This document shows positions 6,545-16,842 of a stretch of DNA of 64,000 nucleotides, in pieces. A program made the position numbers and the translations under genes. A model generated the notes under the pieces. The model had not been told where the DNA came from, ran no database searches, and worked only from the letters and a program-made list of their open reading frames with translations. How positions within the stretch are numbered: the first letter of the stretch is position 1; every line of letters begins with the position of its first letter. Source of the stretch: DATKBT01 sp035546295 (GTDB lineage: Bacteria > Acidobacteriota > Thermoanaerobaculia > Multivoradales > Multivoraceae); NCBI GenBank assembly GCA_035546295.1, contig DATKBT010000030.1, positions 62,001 to 126,000 of the forward strand. Direction: 5' to 3'.

Positions 6545-7693
6545 ATGAGTGAGTCCACGGGCATCGTGGGAGTCGGCAGCCAGACGACAGTTTCGTCTGC
6601 CACTGGCATCGCGTCTCTCGGCATTCACCTGCCACCGCTCGCCATGCGGGTGGAGGATCTGGCTCGCCTGCGCGGCGTCGATCCCGACAAGTACCGCATC
6701 GGGCTCGAATGCGACGAGTTCGCGCTGTGCCCGCCAGGCTACGACGTCATCGATCTCGCCTCGGAGGCGGCGCGCCGCGCGCTCTCCCGGTGGGACGGCG
6801 ACCTGTCGGACATCGGTCTGCTGGTGGTGGGCACCGAGTCCGGGGTGGACATGAGCCGCCCCCTGTCCGCCTTCGTCGCCGACCGCCTCGACCTGAGGGG
6901 AGCGGTACGCTCGTACGAGGTCAAGCACGCCTGCTACGGAGGAACTCTGGCGCTTCGTCAGGCGCTCGAGTGGAGGCTCTCGGGAGCCGCCCGCGACAAG
7001 GCCGCCCTGGTGATCGCCGCCGACGTGGCGCTCTACGAGCAGGGAGATCCGGGCGAGCCGACGCAGGGCGCCGGCGCGGTGGCGTTCGTCATCCACCGTC
7101 CGGACGTCGCCAGCATCGAGACGGTCTCCTACCCGTGGAGCGAGCCCGTGTTCGACTTCTACCGGCCGATCGGCGACAGCTTCCCGACGGTCGACGGCAA
7201 GCTCAGCCTCGAGTGCTACAAGCGGGCCGCCGAACAGTGCTTCCGGATGCTGCTGGACGGCGAGGATCCGGAGAAGATCCTCGAGCGTTTCGAGGCCCTC
7301 TGCTTCCACGTTCCCTTCCCCAAGATGGTGCGCAAGACCGTGGTCCGGCTCGGCGAGGTGTTCGGCTGGACGGCCGAGAAGGCCACCGCCTTCTTCAAGG
7401 AGAAGGTCGAGCCGACGATGCTGTGGAACAAGGTGAGCGGCAACTCCTACACCGCGAGCCTCTGGATCTCGGTCGCCAACGCCCTCAAGGGGCTCCATGA
7501 CGGCAAGCGCATCGCGGCCTTCTCCTACGGCTCGGGCTTCGGCTCCGAGCTGATCTCACTGGTGGCGGGCCCGCGCGCCGCGGAGGGCGCCTGGGCGATC
7601 GACATCGAGAGGGACCTCGAGCGCCGGCGCAGGGTGGACGCCGAGCACTACCGGCGGATCCGGAGCGTCAGGCCCGCGCTGGTCAGCGCCTGA
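6545..7693 (+). CDS. mvaS: hydroxymethylglutaryl-CoA synthase family protein
   Basis: A 382-residue thiolase-fold enzyme of the HMG-CoA synthase group, which condenses acetyl-CoA with acetoacetyl-CoA. The catalytic set is present: Glu98 in VVGTESGVD, Cys130 in VKHACYGGT and His255 in CFHVPFPKM. C-terminal SGNSYTASLWISVANAL and FSYGSGFGSEL are also typical. No other mevalonate-pathway gene lies within the window, so its role (isoprenoid precursors, or beta-branching in polyketide synthesis) is open. It starts at ATG 6545 after a GAGGAG site. I am confident of the family and less so of the exact pathway; the symbol assumes the mevalonate role. Confidence 0.88.
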   Translation: MSESTGIVGVGSQTTVSSATGIASLGIHLPPLAMRVEDLARLRGVDPDKYRIGLECDEFALCPPGYDVIDLASEAARRALSRWDGDLSDIGLLVVGTESGVDMSRPLSAFVADRLDLRGAVRSYEVKHACYGGTLALRQALEWRLSGAARDKAALVIAADVALYEQGDPGEPTQGAGAVAFVIHRPDVASIETVSYPWSEPVFDFYRPIGDSFPTVDGKLSLECYKRAAEQCFRMLLDGEDPEKILERFEALCFHVPFPKMVRKTVVRLGEVFGWTAEKATAFFKEKVEPTMLWNKVSGNSYTASLWISVANALKGLHDGKRIAAFSYGSGFGSELISLVAGPRAAEGAWAIDIERDLERRRRVDAEHYRRIRSVRPALVSA

Positions 7694-7781
7694 CGCCGCT
7701 CCAGGTTCTCCATCCCTCCGATCGTCGCGCAGCGGCCGAGGCAGGGCGGAGCGGTCAGCGGCCGCGACAACGCGGTCGCGA

Positions 7782-9137
7782 TCAGCGCTCGCGTTGCAGG
7801 AAGCGCAGCAGGGTCGCGTGCAGCTCGGGATCGAGCGCCACCTGGAAGTGTCCGCCGTCGATCTCGACGGTCTCCACCAGCGCGGCCCGCTCCTGCGCCG
7901 ACAGAGCCCGCTGGCTGCTGGCGGTGGCGTGCCCGTCCCCCGGCTCCGAGACCAGGGCGAGCAGATCGGCGTCGCGATCCACCCGCCGGTCGCCCGCGAA
8001 CAGCAGCCGGCCACGGGGTCCGACCACGATGCGGCTCGGAGTCGGTTGCGAGAGGTTCAGGATCTGGTAGATCGAGACGGGTCCGAGATCGGAGACCTCG
8101 GCGGCGAGCGCCGCGTTGGCGGCCCGCGAACGATCGAGGGACTCCTGGAGGGCGTGGAGCTGGTCCTCGAGCGAGCCGAAGCGCCGTCGCCGGTCCGGAC
8201 GGTCGAGACGGTCCTGCGACCTGGCCTTGAAAATCGACCAGCCCCGCACCAGCCACGTGGTCGCGTCGTAGAGATCGAGATCGACGGGCCTTCCGCGCTC
8301 GTCGACGAAGAGCCGCGCCGTGCCGCTCGGCAGGTCTCCGAACAGCGAGGGCATCGAGGCGAGGGTCTCGGGGGTCATCCGCCGTCCGGCCGGCAGGTAG
8401 CGCCGTCCGCGGTCGAGCTCGCGCAGGGTGCGCACGGCGCCGGCGTTGGAGGCCCCCACGAGCACCAGACGATCGATCCGGTAGCTCCGGTCGGGCCGGC
8501 GCAGCGGATCGCCCGGGAGCGGCAATGGAGAGCCGCCGTACTTCACGATCCAGCGACAGATCCGCGCGGCGTTGCTCTGGCAGACCAGATCGACCTCGTC
8601 GCGGTCGTTGACGGCCGCGATGCGCTCGAGCAGGACGTCGAGCGTCGCGGCGGTCTCGATGAGGTCGAGGCGCCAGTCGTAGCCGAACGGATAGAGCGTG
8701 GCGCCGGGCTGCGGATGCCGCGGGTCGCCGAGCACGTAGCCGGCTGCGGTCATGGCCTCGAGCAAGGGACCGTAGATCGGGCGCGAGATGAACAGCAGCT
8801 CGATCTCGCGCAGCACCGCACCCCCCTCGAGGGTGTCGCTCGAGGCGAGCTGCGGGGCCAGCGGCAGCGCCAGCGCCCGGCCCCCGTCGCGCGGGAACAG
8901 CAACTGCCAGCCCCGGCCCCACACCACGCTGTCGCGCTTCGCGTCCTCGAGCTCGCTGCCGGTGACCCCCGGCACGAACACGACGGGGGTCGGTCGCGCC
9001 GCCGCGGGCGGGGGACCGTGGCCACCACCGGTGGGCGCGCCCGAAGCCGACGCAACGGCCGCACCGGCGAGGGCGACGAGGCTCGAGACGGCGAGCGCCC
9101 CGGCTCGCCGCGCTCTTCGGCCTGCCTGCGGGGCTGT
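7782..9137 (-). CDS. secreted LCAT-like lipase/acyltransferase
   Basis: An alpha/beta hydrolase of about 440 residues resembling lecithin:cholesterol acyltransferases. PVVFVPGVTGSELED is the usual N-terminal motif, then YPFGYDWRLDL. A nucleophile elbow reads VDLVCQSNAARI, and the catalytic His lies in VEIDGGHFQVALDPELH near the C-terminus. An N-terminal hydrophobic stretch (GALAVSSLVALAGAAVASAS) looks like a signal peptide. No ATG, GTG or TTG is found in frame just before that peptide, so the upper boundary is approximate; the frame stays open into the divergent gene. The elbow is CQSNA instead of the usual GHSxG. Likely acts on lipids in the periplasm or outside the cell. Confidence 0.78.
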   Translation of the reverse strand, partial: TAPQAGRRARRAGALAVSSLVALAGAAVASASGAPTGGGHGPPPAAARPTPVVFVPGVTGSELEDAKRDSVVWGRGWQLLFPRDGGRALALPLAPQLASSDTLEGGAVLREIELLFISRPIYGPLLEAMTAAGYVLGDPRHPQPGATLYPFGYDWRLDLIETAATLDVLLERIAAVNDRDEVDLVCQSNAARICRWIVKYGGSPLPLPGDPLRRPDRSYRIDRLVLVGASNAGAVRTLRELDRGRRYLPAGRRMTPETLASMPSLFGDLPSGTARLFVDERGRPVDLDLYDATTWLVRGWSIFKARSQDRLDRPDRRRRFGSLEDQLHALQESLDRSRAANAALAAEVSDLGPVSIYQILNLSQPTPSRIVVGPRGRLLFAGDRRVDRDADLLALVSEPGDGHATASSQRALSAQERAALVETVEIDGGHFQVALDPELHATLLRFLQRER

Positions 9138-9152
9138 GTTAGCGTGCCCGCG

Positions 9153-9668
9153 ATGACGGGGGAAGAAGGCTCCGAGATCGATTACGCCGGACGCATCGAG
9201 CGGGCGTTGCGTGGCGCGCTGCGAGAGCTCCTCGCGGAAGTGGCGGAGGATGGTCTTCCGGGCGAGAACCACTTCTACCTCTCCTTCCGCACCGACGCGC
9301 CTGGCGTCGTCCTGAGCGCCGAGCTGCGGGAGCTCTACCCCGACGAGATGACCGTGGTCCTGCAGCATCAGTTCTGGGATCTCGAGGTCGACGACGACTG
9401 CTTCTCGGTGACGCTGAAGTTCTCGGGCCGGCCGCAGCGGATCGCGGTCCCGTTCGAGGCGATGACGGCTTTCGCGGACCCCTGCGCCGAGTTCGGTCTG
9501 CGCTTCCAACAGCTCGAGGACGATCTCGCGGGCGCCTCGGGGCGACCGGCCCCGGCCCCGGAGGATGGCGCGAAAGCCGGTCGCACGTCCAGTCAGGCTG
9601 AGCCCAACGGCAACCCGAACGGCAACCCACACGGAAACGTCGTCAAGCTCGAAGACTTCCGCAGGTAG
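9153..9668 (+). CDS. sspB: SspB-like ClpXP protease adaptor
   Basis: A 171-residue protein matching the alphaproteobacterial form of SspB. The core reads GENHFYLSFRTDAPGVVLS, LYPDEMTVVLQHQFWDLEV and FSVTLKFSGRPQRIAVPFEA, a fold that grips ssrA-tagged peptides. A flexible linker (with an NGNPNGNPHGN repeat) leads to the C-terminal tail VVKLEDFRR, which corresponds to the ClpX-docking motif of SspB. It would deliver tagged, stalled-ribosome products to ClpXP. Start ATG 9153; GTG 9144 is possible. It is divergent from the lipase gene with almost no spacer. Confidence 0.85.
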   Translation: MTGEEGSEIDYAGRIERALRGALRELLAEVAEDGLPGENHFYLSFRTDAPGVVLSAELRELYPDEMTVVLQHQFWDLEVDDDCFSVTLKFSGRPQRIAVPFEAMTAFADPCAEFGLRFQQLEDDLAGASGRPAPAPEDGAKAGRTSSQAEPNGNPNGNPHGNVVKLEDFRR

Positions 9669-9687
9669 CCTCGCGCGCCGGCTCTCT

Positions 9688-9744
9688 GCTGCCGAGCACC
9701 GAACAGGCTGCCGAGCACGGAACAGGCTGCCGAGCACCGAACAG
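9688..9744. repeat. 19-bp tandem repeat, 3 units
   Basis: Three direct copies of gctgccgagcaccgaacag lie at 9688-9706, 9707-9725 and 9726-9744, differing at one base; a decayed fourth unit follows. The array sits in the short spacer between the convergent sspB-like and beta-propeller genes. It has the same length and copy number as the array at 5400-5456 but an unrelated sequence. Confidence 0.9.
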
Positions 9745-9844
9745 GCTGCTCGAGCTCCGAAGAGGAGGGTCCCCCATCCGGGGTCGGGCCGGGCCTGCGC
9801 CCCCGGATCCGCGTCCTCGCGCGGCCACCGCTCCGTCGGCGGCT

Positions 9845-11104
9845 TCAGGGACGCTCGTCGAGCTCGAGCAGCACGATCGCGGGTTCTCCCTCGGTCACGC
9901 CGTGGACGACCTGCACCGCCAACCTGTTCCCGTCGGGGCTCCAGGCGAGGTCGCCCACCCAGGTGCGGCCCAGCCCCTCGGGGCTGTTCGGCTCGTTGAA
10001 ACGCGTGAGCGGTCGCTTGTCCGCCCCGTCGAGCGCCATCAGCCAGACCTCGGCGGCATCCAGCCTCTCTCCCGTCTCGCTGCCCGGCGCGGGAGGTCCG
10101 AGAGCACCGGGTCGCTCGCTGGCGAAGGCGATCAGCGGGGCGCGAGGCGCGACGGCAGCGTAGCCGTCGGCGCCCCCCTGGGAGCGCGTGAGCAGGGTGG
10201 TAGCGCCGGTGGCGGGATCCAGGACGCCGATGTCGAGACCCCCCCTGCGACCGGGACGTTCGGCCGAGAACAACAGCCGCCGGTCGTCGGGGAGGAAGCC
10301 GTGGGAGACGACCAGCCCCGCGAGCTCGTCGCTCTGGTGCCGATCGGTGCTCTTGAGCCGGGGTACGCCGCGCTTGAGCACGATCTCGGCAGTGCGGAGC
10401 TGCCACACCCCCCAGGCTCCCTCCCGGCTCCTCGTCCGCTCGCTCCAGACCAGCCGTTCCCCCTCGAACGAGACGTGGGGATCGAGCGCGGCCGAGCCCA
10501 TGTCGGTGAGCCGGGTGAGTTGCCAGTACGCCTTGCCGTCGGCACGGATCAGCCAGACGTCGCTCCACAGCCCGCGCTCCGGTCCGAGCAGATCCGCGGC
10601 CCCGAGCCCGAGCTTCTTCGCATTCTCCTGGCGCTGGAAGACCAGCCACTCCCCCGCCGGGTTCCACTCCGGGTTGATCGCGTGGGCTCCCCGGAACTCG
10701 TAGCTCTCGCAGGTCAGACAACGCTCGCCCCCGGACGCGAGATCGTGGATCCAGAGATCGAACAGACCGTCCGTTCCGGCGCGGTCGAAGGCCAGGCGAT
10801 CCCCCTGCTTCGACCAGTCGACGCGCCCGCCGCCCTCGACGACCACGCGCGCGGAGCGGACGATGGGCCCGGTTCCCGGGACCGGCTGTCCGGCGAGGGG
10901 CGCGATCGCGCCCAGCATGAGCAGCGAGCCGCAGAGCAAGCGGGCCGATGCACAGCTCCCGACCGAGCCCCGGCGTCGCCGTGGCGCTGGCGCCGCTGCG
11001 AAGCGCGCGCGCGCGCGCTTCGCGGTGCGAGCAGGTTGCGGGTGGTCGAGAGCGAGCTCGTCAGGGGCGACAGCCGCCTGAGCGTCGTCGAGGGTTGATG
11101 TCAT
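9845..11104 (-). CDS. exported TolB-like (PD40) beta-propeller protein
   Basis: A protein of about 419 residues containing several PD40/TolB-type blades: RVDWSKQGDRLAFDR, INPEWNPAGEWLVFQ, SHGFLPDDRRLLFSA and LAWSPDGNRLAVQV, each a short strand followed by a DG or PD turn. A hydrophobic stretch around residues 55-75 (LLCGSLLMLGAIAPLAG) could be a signal or anchor, preceded by an unusually long, basic N-terminal part, so the true start may be further downstream. Propellers of this type bind partners at the periplasmic face; no enzyme site is seen. It is divergent from the VanZ-like gene. Confidence 0.72.
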   Translation of the reverse strand: MTSTLDDAQAAVAPDELALDHPQPARTAKRARARFAAAPAPRRRRGSVGSCASARLLCGSLLMLGAIAPLAGQPVPGTGPIVRSARVVVEGGGRVDWSKQGDRLAFDRAGTDGLFDLWIHDLASGGERCLTCESYEFRGAHAINPEWNPAGEWLVFQRQENAKKLGLGAADLLGPERGLWSDVWLIRADGKAYWQLTRLTDMGSAALDPHVSFEGERLVWSERTRSREGAWGVWQLRTAEIVLKRGVPRLKSTDRHQSDELAGLVVSHGFLPDDRRLLFSAERPGRRGGLDIGVLDPATGATTLLTRSQGGADGYAAVAPRAPLIAFASERPGALGPPAPGSETGERLDAAEVWLMALDGADKRPLTRFNEPNSPEGLGRTWVGDLAWSPDGNRLAVQVVHGVTEGEPAIVLLELDERP

Positions 11105-11184
11105 TCGTGGGCTCCGTGCTCGGCCGGCGCGGGCCGGCGCTCGAGTGGCAGCGCCATTTGCGCCGCGAGGCTACACTGCCGCGG

Positions 11185-12426
11185 ATGGATCGCGTCGGAA
11201 GATCGCGTCTGCTCCGGGCGCTGCCGCCGATCGCAGTGACCCTGGCCATTTTCGCCCTGGCCCCGGCGGGCAGTTACGTCACGAGCTGGGCGCGGTCGAT
11301 GCCGAGCGTGGCGATTCCGCTGCTGAGCGCGGCCTTCTTGCTCGCGGCGACCGGGTTTCTGATCTGGGCCGTGCGCAGGATGCGCTTCCAGCTCGCGCGC
11401 AGGCTGCCGTGGGTGCTGACGGCGATCGGCCTGGTGGCGCTCCAGCAGCTCCTGAGCGAGCGTGGAACGGCGCTCGAGCGCACGGTCGAGCGCATGCACT
11501 TCCTGCTCTTCGGCGCCCTGGCGGCCGCCACCTTCCTCGCCCTGCGCCCGCCGAGCCGAAGGGCGGACGAGAGCCCTCCAGGTGGGCGCGCCACCGCCGG
11601 GCTGACGCTGGTCGTGGTCGCCTGGGTCGCCGTCCTCGACGAGCTGCTGCAGGACCTCTTGATGGCGCGCACCGGAGACGCCTTCGACGTCGGTCTCAAC
11701 CTGTTCTCGGGCCTGATCGGGGTGATCGCCTCGGCTGGACTCTTCCCCATGCGCTGGAGCGGCGCCGCGCCACGGCGGCGGTGGCGAACCGCCCTCTGGC
11801 TGCTGGTGCCGTTGCCCCTGCTCCTCGCCCTGTTCCTCGAGTCGGCGCACCTCGGGTCGCGCATCGAGGCGAAGGGGCTCGGCGTCTTCCATTCGTTCTA
11901 CTCCTCCGCGGCCGCGCTCGAGCGCGCGAACCGAGATCGCCAGCGCCGATGGCAGCGGCGGCTGCCGCCACAGCCGCCGTTCGAGTGGTGGGTGCTGCAA
12001 GACGACTTCCTGGTCGAGGGGGGATGGCACGTCCACGCGCGGAACCTCGCCCTCGAGCAGGGCGATCTCGAGACGGTCTGGATCGAGAACACGATCGTCG
12101 AGCGGTTCTATTCGGCCATGCTCGACGCCCCGTTTCCGGAGGATCGCCACCCCTACCGGCTCAAATCGTGGGATCTCGAGCGTCTGAACGCCGCCGGGAT
12201 CGGCGCGGGCGCGCTGCCGAGAGCACAGGACGTCGAGGGCGGGCGCGTGATCAGCCGGGCCGACCGCGGGCGGATCTGGGTGTCGCCGAGCCGCGCGCAG
12301 ACGTGGTCCTCGGCGATCGTGCTGAGCCTGGTCGCAGGCTTCTTCGCCCGATCGCGTCGAGCCGGCACTTCCGGCGAGCGGGCGTCGGCCGCTGCCGCGG
12401 CCGGGAGCCGCGCCGCCCGCAGGTGA
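11185..12426 (+). CDS. VanZ-like membrane protein with soluble C-terminal domain
   Basis: A 413-residue protein whose first 210 residues form several membrane helices with the VanZ pattern: ERTVERMHFLLFGALAA, then AVLDELLQDLL and DAFDVGLNLFSGLIG. VanZ proteins are membrane proteins linked to teicoplanin resistance in enterococci but common elsewhere with unknown roles. After another helix comes a soluble section of about 150 residues (FEWWVLQDDFLVEGGWHVHA) that I do not recognise, and a final hydrophobic stretch. ATG 11185 gives a basic start just before the first helix; ATG 11098 is in frame upstream. TACACT at 11172-11177 may be a -10 element. Confidence 0.75.
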   Translation: MDRVGRSRLLRALPPIAVTLAIFALAPAGSYVTSWARSMPSVAIPLLSAAFLLAATGFLIWAVRRMRFQLARRLPWVLTAIGLVALQQLLSERGTALERTVERMHFLLFGALAAATFLALRPPSRRADESPPGGRATAGLTLVVVAWVAVLDELLQDLLMARTGDAFDVGLNLFSGLIGVIASAGLFPMRWSGAAPRRRWRTALWLLVPLPLLLALFLESAHLGSRIEAKGLGVFHSFYSSAAALERANRDRQRRWQRRLPPQPPFEWWVLQDDFLVEGGWHVHARNLALEQGDLETVWIENTIVERFYSAMLDAPFPEDRHPYRLKSWDLERLNAAGIGAGALPRAQDVEGGRVISRADRGRIWVSPSRAQTWSSAIVLSLVAGFFARSRRAGTSGERASAAAAAGSRAARR

Positions 12427-12447
12427 CGGCGAGCCGAGCCACGTCGA

Positions 12448-13554
<1,107 letters not shown>

Positions 13555-13782
13555 GGCGCCGGTCCTCGAGGGTCGTGGGAGGGGATCGAGGCGTGCGCAG
13601 TCTATCGGAGCCCCTGGAGCACGGCTCGAAGCGGTCGTGGATCGGCTGAGCCATCGGCCTCGAAGCGCCGGCGACGCGCTTCGCTGGAAGCAGGGGGTGC
13701 GGTAGTTTCCGGATGGCTCTGGCAAGCCGAACCGTCCGTCGCGGCCAGAGCTCGAGAGCCCGACGGATCCGAGGGCGACCCG

Positions 13783-15582
13783 ATGCTCGCAAGACGTCCA
13801 CATCAGGAGATCCGCCCGCCGCGGCCGGCCGGAGCGCGATTCGCCACGCTCGGCCTCGCCCTCCTGGTGGCGAGCGGCGGCTGCGGACCGCGAGAGCCGG
13901 CTTCCCGACAGCCCGGCGGCTGGGCGCTCGCCGGCGAGGCGCAGGCGAGCTCGTCGGCCGGAGGGATGGTGGTGAGCGGCCATCCGCTGGCCTCGGAGGT
14001 CGGCGCGCGCGTGATCGAACGAGGGGGCAACGCGATCGATGCGGCGGTGGCCGTGGGCTTCGCGCTCGCCTCGGTGCTGCCGGAGGCCGGGAATCTCGGT
14101 GGTGGCGGCTTCCTGGTCTACCGCTCGGCGTCGGCCGAAGACGTGCGCGCGCTCGACTTCCGCGAGAAGGCGCCGGGTGCCGCGCACCGTGACATGTACC
14201 TCGACGGCAACGGCGAGCCGACCGAGCAGAGCGTCATCGGCCACCTGGCCGTCGGCGTCCCCGGAGCGGTGGCGGGTCTCGCCGAGATGCACCGCGAGCT
14301 GGGGTCCCTCCCCTGGGCCGAGCTGGTCGCCCCGGCAGTGGATCTCGCCGATGGGCACGTCATCGACGAGGTTCGCTTCGAGCACCTGGAGGCCGGCGCC
14401 GAGCGCCTGGCCCGTTTTCCGGCCAGCGCCGCGCAGTTCCTGCCCGGCGGCTCGCCGCCGCCCGCCGGATCGCGCTTCGAGCAACCGGAGCTCGCGGCGA
14501 CCCTGCGCACGATCGCCGAGCAGGGCGAGGACGCCTTCTACCGGGGCCAGATCGCGCGGCTGCTGGTCGCCGAGATGGAGAGCGGCGGGGGCATCGTCAG
14601 CCTCGAGGACCTCGACGCTTATCGGGCGGTCTGGCGCGAGCCGATCGTCGTCGACTACCGCGGCTCGACGATCCTCTCGATGCCTCCCCCCTCCTCCGGC
14701 GGCGTCACCCTCGCCCTGATTCTCGAGATGATCGAGGGCTGGAGCGAGCTGGCTCCGTTCGGATCGGCCGAGCTCATCCATCTCGAGGCCGAGGTGATGC
14801 GGCGCGCCTTCATCGAGCGCAACCTCTCGCTCGGCGACCCGGATTTCGTCGACCTGCCGCTCGAGCGCTTCCTCTCCTCCGAGCACGCCGCCGCGCTCCG
14901 TGCAGAGATCGATCCCGCGCGGGCCACGCCGACGCCACCCTTCTCCCAGATCGTGGCCGAGGGCGAGAACACCACGCACTACTCGATCGTCGACGCCGAG
15001 GGCAACGCCGCCGCGATCACCACGACGCTCAACAGCGCCTACGGCAGCGCCGTGACCGTCACCGGCGCGGGATTCCTGCTCAACAACGAGATGGACGATT
15101 TCGCCGCGGCGCCCGGCAAGCCCAACCAGTTCGGCCTGGTCGAGGGAGAGAGCAACGCGATCGCGCCCGGCAAGCGGATGCTGTCCTCGATGACTCCGAC
15201 CGTGGTCGTCGACGCCGGGGGCGCTCTGCGCCTGGTCGTCGGCAGCCCCGGCGGGCCGACCATCATCACCTCGGTCTACCACACGATCTCCAACCTGCTG
15301 GACCACGGCATGTCGCTCACCGAGGCCGTCGAGAGCCCGAGGGTGCATCACCAGGCGTGGCCCGACGCGCTGTTCTGGGAGCCCGGCGGCCTCGCTCCGG
15401 GGACCGTCGAGCGGCTCGAGGCGATGGGACACGAGCTCCGCGAGCGCGCGGCGACCAGCGGAGACGTGGCCGCCATCGCCCCCGCCGACGGCGCCTGGTC
15501 GGGGGTCGCCGATCCGCGCCGCGGCGGCGCGGCGGTGGGCGCGGCCCGGGCAGACGTCCTCCAGGGCTCGGGTTCCAGGTGA
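13783..15582 (+). CDS. ggt: gamma-glutamyltransferase
   Basis: A 599-residue Ntn-hydrolase that transfers or hydrolyses the gamma-glutamyl group of glutathione-like compounds. The proenzyme self-cleaves before Thr397 in ENTTHYSIVDAEGN, the nucleophile of the small subunit. Other family signs are GGNAIDAAVAVGFALASVLP, GNLGGGGFLVYR, PPPSSGGVTLALILEM, and a small-subunit SSMTPTVVV and SPGGPTIITSV. The N-terminus has a hydrophobic segment ending in ASGGC, an imperfect lipobox, so export and possibly lipidation are likely. It is divergent from the YbdK-like ligase. Confidence 0.93.
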   Translation: MLARRPHQEIRPPRPAGARFATLGLALLVASGGCGPREPASRQPGGWALAGEAQASSSAGGMVVSGHPLASEVGARVIERGGNAIDAAVAVGFALASVLPEAGNLGGGGFLVYRSASAEDVRALDFREKAPGAAHRDMYLDGNGEPTEQSVIGHLAVGVPGAVAGLAEMHRELGSLPWAELVAPAVDLADGHVIDEVRFEHLEAGAERLARFPASAAQFLPGGSPPPAGSRFEQPELAATLRTIAEQGEDAFYRGQIARLLVAEMESGGGIVSLEDLDAYRAVWREPIVVDYRGSTILSMPPPSSGGVTLALILEMIEGWSELAPFGSAELIHLEAEVMRRAFIERNLSLGDPDFVDLPLERFLSSEHAAALRAEIDPARATPTPPFSQIVAEGENTTHYSIVDAEGNAAAITTTLNSAYGSAVTVTGAGFLLNNEMDDFAAAPGKPNQFGLVEGESNAIAPGKRMLSSMTPTVVVDAGGALRLVVGSPGGPTIITSVYHTISNLLDHGMSLTEAVESPRVHHQAWPDALFWEPGGLAPGTVERLEAMGHELRERAATSGDVAAIAPADGAWSGVADPRRGGAAVGAARADVLQGSGSR

Positions 15583-15679
15583 CGGGCGCGGGGGTGGACC
15601 TCTCCGCCCTGCGGGAGCGGACATCGGGCCGTCTCCCCTGATATCCTCGCCGATCGAGCCTCCCCACCCGCACCGCCTC

Positions 15680-16816
15680 GTGGTTCCGTATGGCTCCGTG
15701 AAGATCCACATCCTCTCTGACGACGAGCTGTCCCGCCTGCTCGATCGCCACCGCAAGCTCGGCCCTTCGCACGAGCGGGCCCCGGTGGACGGGCTGGTCG
15801 AGGAGATCCTGCGCGTCGCCAATCAGTTCGTGCCGTCCAAGAGCGGGTCGGTGCTGATCGACGACCCGCACCTGAAGGTGGCGAACCGGTGGAAGCCCGA
15901 GGCCAACGAGCTGGTGGTGGTCGCTCGTTTCGGCGAGGGCGACGGTCTCGCCGTGGGGGCACGCCGCGAAGTCGCCGATGACCTGGTCGGTCATGTGTAC
16001 CTGAGCGGTGAGCCTCGGTGCGTCTCGGCCGAGGGCGGCGAGGGCCGCTCCGAGATCTGCGTTCCGATCCTCCTCGGGGACTCCACCTGCGGCGTCCTGG
16101 AGCTGGTCGAGCGGGAGGGCAGCGGGTCCTACACCGCGACCGAGCTGGAGCTGGTGCAGATCTTCGCCGGCTACATCTCGACCTCGTTGCAGAACCTCCT
16201 CGACGCCACGCGCTACCGCGAGCTCGCCAAGCGCGACGACCTCACCGGCCTGTTCAACGACCGCTACTTCAACGAAAGGCTCTCCGAGGAGGTCGAGCGC
16301 GTCGATGCCACCGGCGAGGACCTGTGCCTGATCTTCCTCGACCTCGACCACTTCAAGACGGTCAACGACCGTCACGGGCACCTGGTCGGCAGCCAGACCC
16401 TGCGCGAGGTCGGCATCCTGCTCGGGCGCGTCGCGACCGAGGCGGGGGCGACCGCGGCCCGCTACGGCGGCGACGAGTTCGTGGTGATCCTGGAGGCCGC
16501 CGATCTCGCCGCCGGCGTCCGTCTCGCGAACCAGATCCGCGACGCGATCTCGAGCGCCGAGTTCGAGATCGAGACTGCGCAGGGACGTCAGATCTGCCTG
16601 GCCGCGGGCAGCGTGACCGCGAGCCTCGGGGTGACCTCCTATCGGGATCTCCGCTTCGAGCCGGAGCTCGAGATCCACGATCGCAAGAAGGAGTTCATCC
16701 GCTCGGCCGACCAGGCGATGTACCACGCCAAGGCGCGCGGCAAGAACCAGGTGCGGGCCGGGATCTACGATCCGTACCCGGCGCGCGAGAGGGTCCGTTC
16801 CGAGAGCGGACCATAG
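15680..16816 (+). CDS. GAF-GGDEF diguanylate cyclase
   Basis: A 378-residue cytosolic signalling protein. Residues about 30-180 form a GAF-like sensor (VDGLVEEILRVANQFVPS, EICVPILLGDSTCGVLELV). Residues about 190-370 form a cyclase domain with RDDLTGLFNDRYFNERL, DLDHFKTVNDRHGHLVG and the active-site motif ARYGGDEFVVIL, so it should make cyclic di-GMP from GTP. The RxxD inhibitory site expected five residues before GGDEF is absent (EAGA there), so product inhibition by that route is unlikely. GTG 15680 is used; GTG 15698 is also possible. Repeat copy 2 begins 27 bases after its stop. Confidence 0.9.
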   Translation: MVPYGSVKIHILSDDELSRLLDRHRKLGPSHERAPVDGLVEEILRVANQFVPSKSGSVLIDDPHLKVANRWKPEANELVVVARFGEGDGLAVGARREVADDLVGHVYLSGEPRCVSAEGGEGRSEICVPILLGDSTCGVLELVEREGSGSYTATELELVQIFAGYISTSLQNLLDATRYRELAKRDDLTGLFNDRYFNERLSEEVERVDATGEDLCLIFLDLDHFKTVNDRHGHLVGSQTLREVGILLGRVATEAGATAARYGGDEFVVILEAADLAAGVRLANQIRDAISSAEFEIETAQGRQICLAAGSVTASLGVTSYRDLRFEPELEIHDRKKEFIRSADQAMYHAKARGKNQVRAGIYDPYPARERVRSESGP

Positions 16817-16842
16817 CGGGAGTCCAGCCGCTGCGCCGGCGG

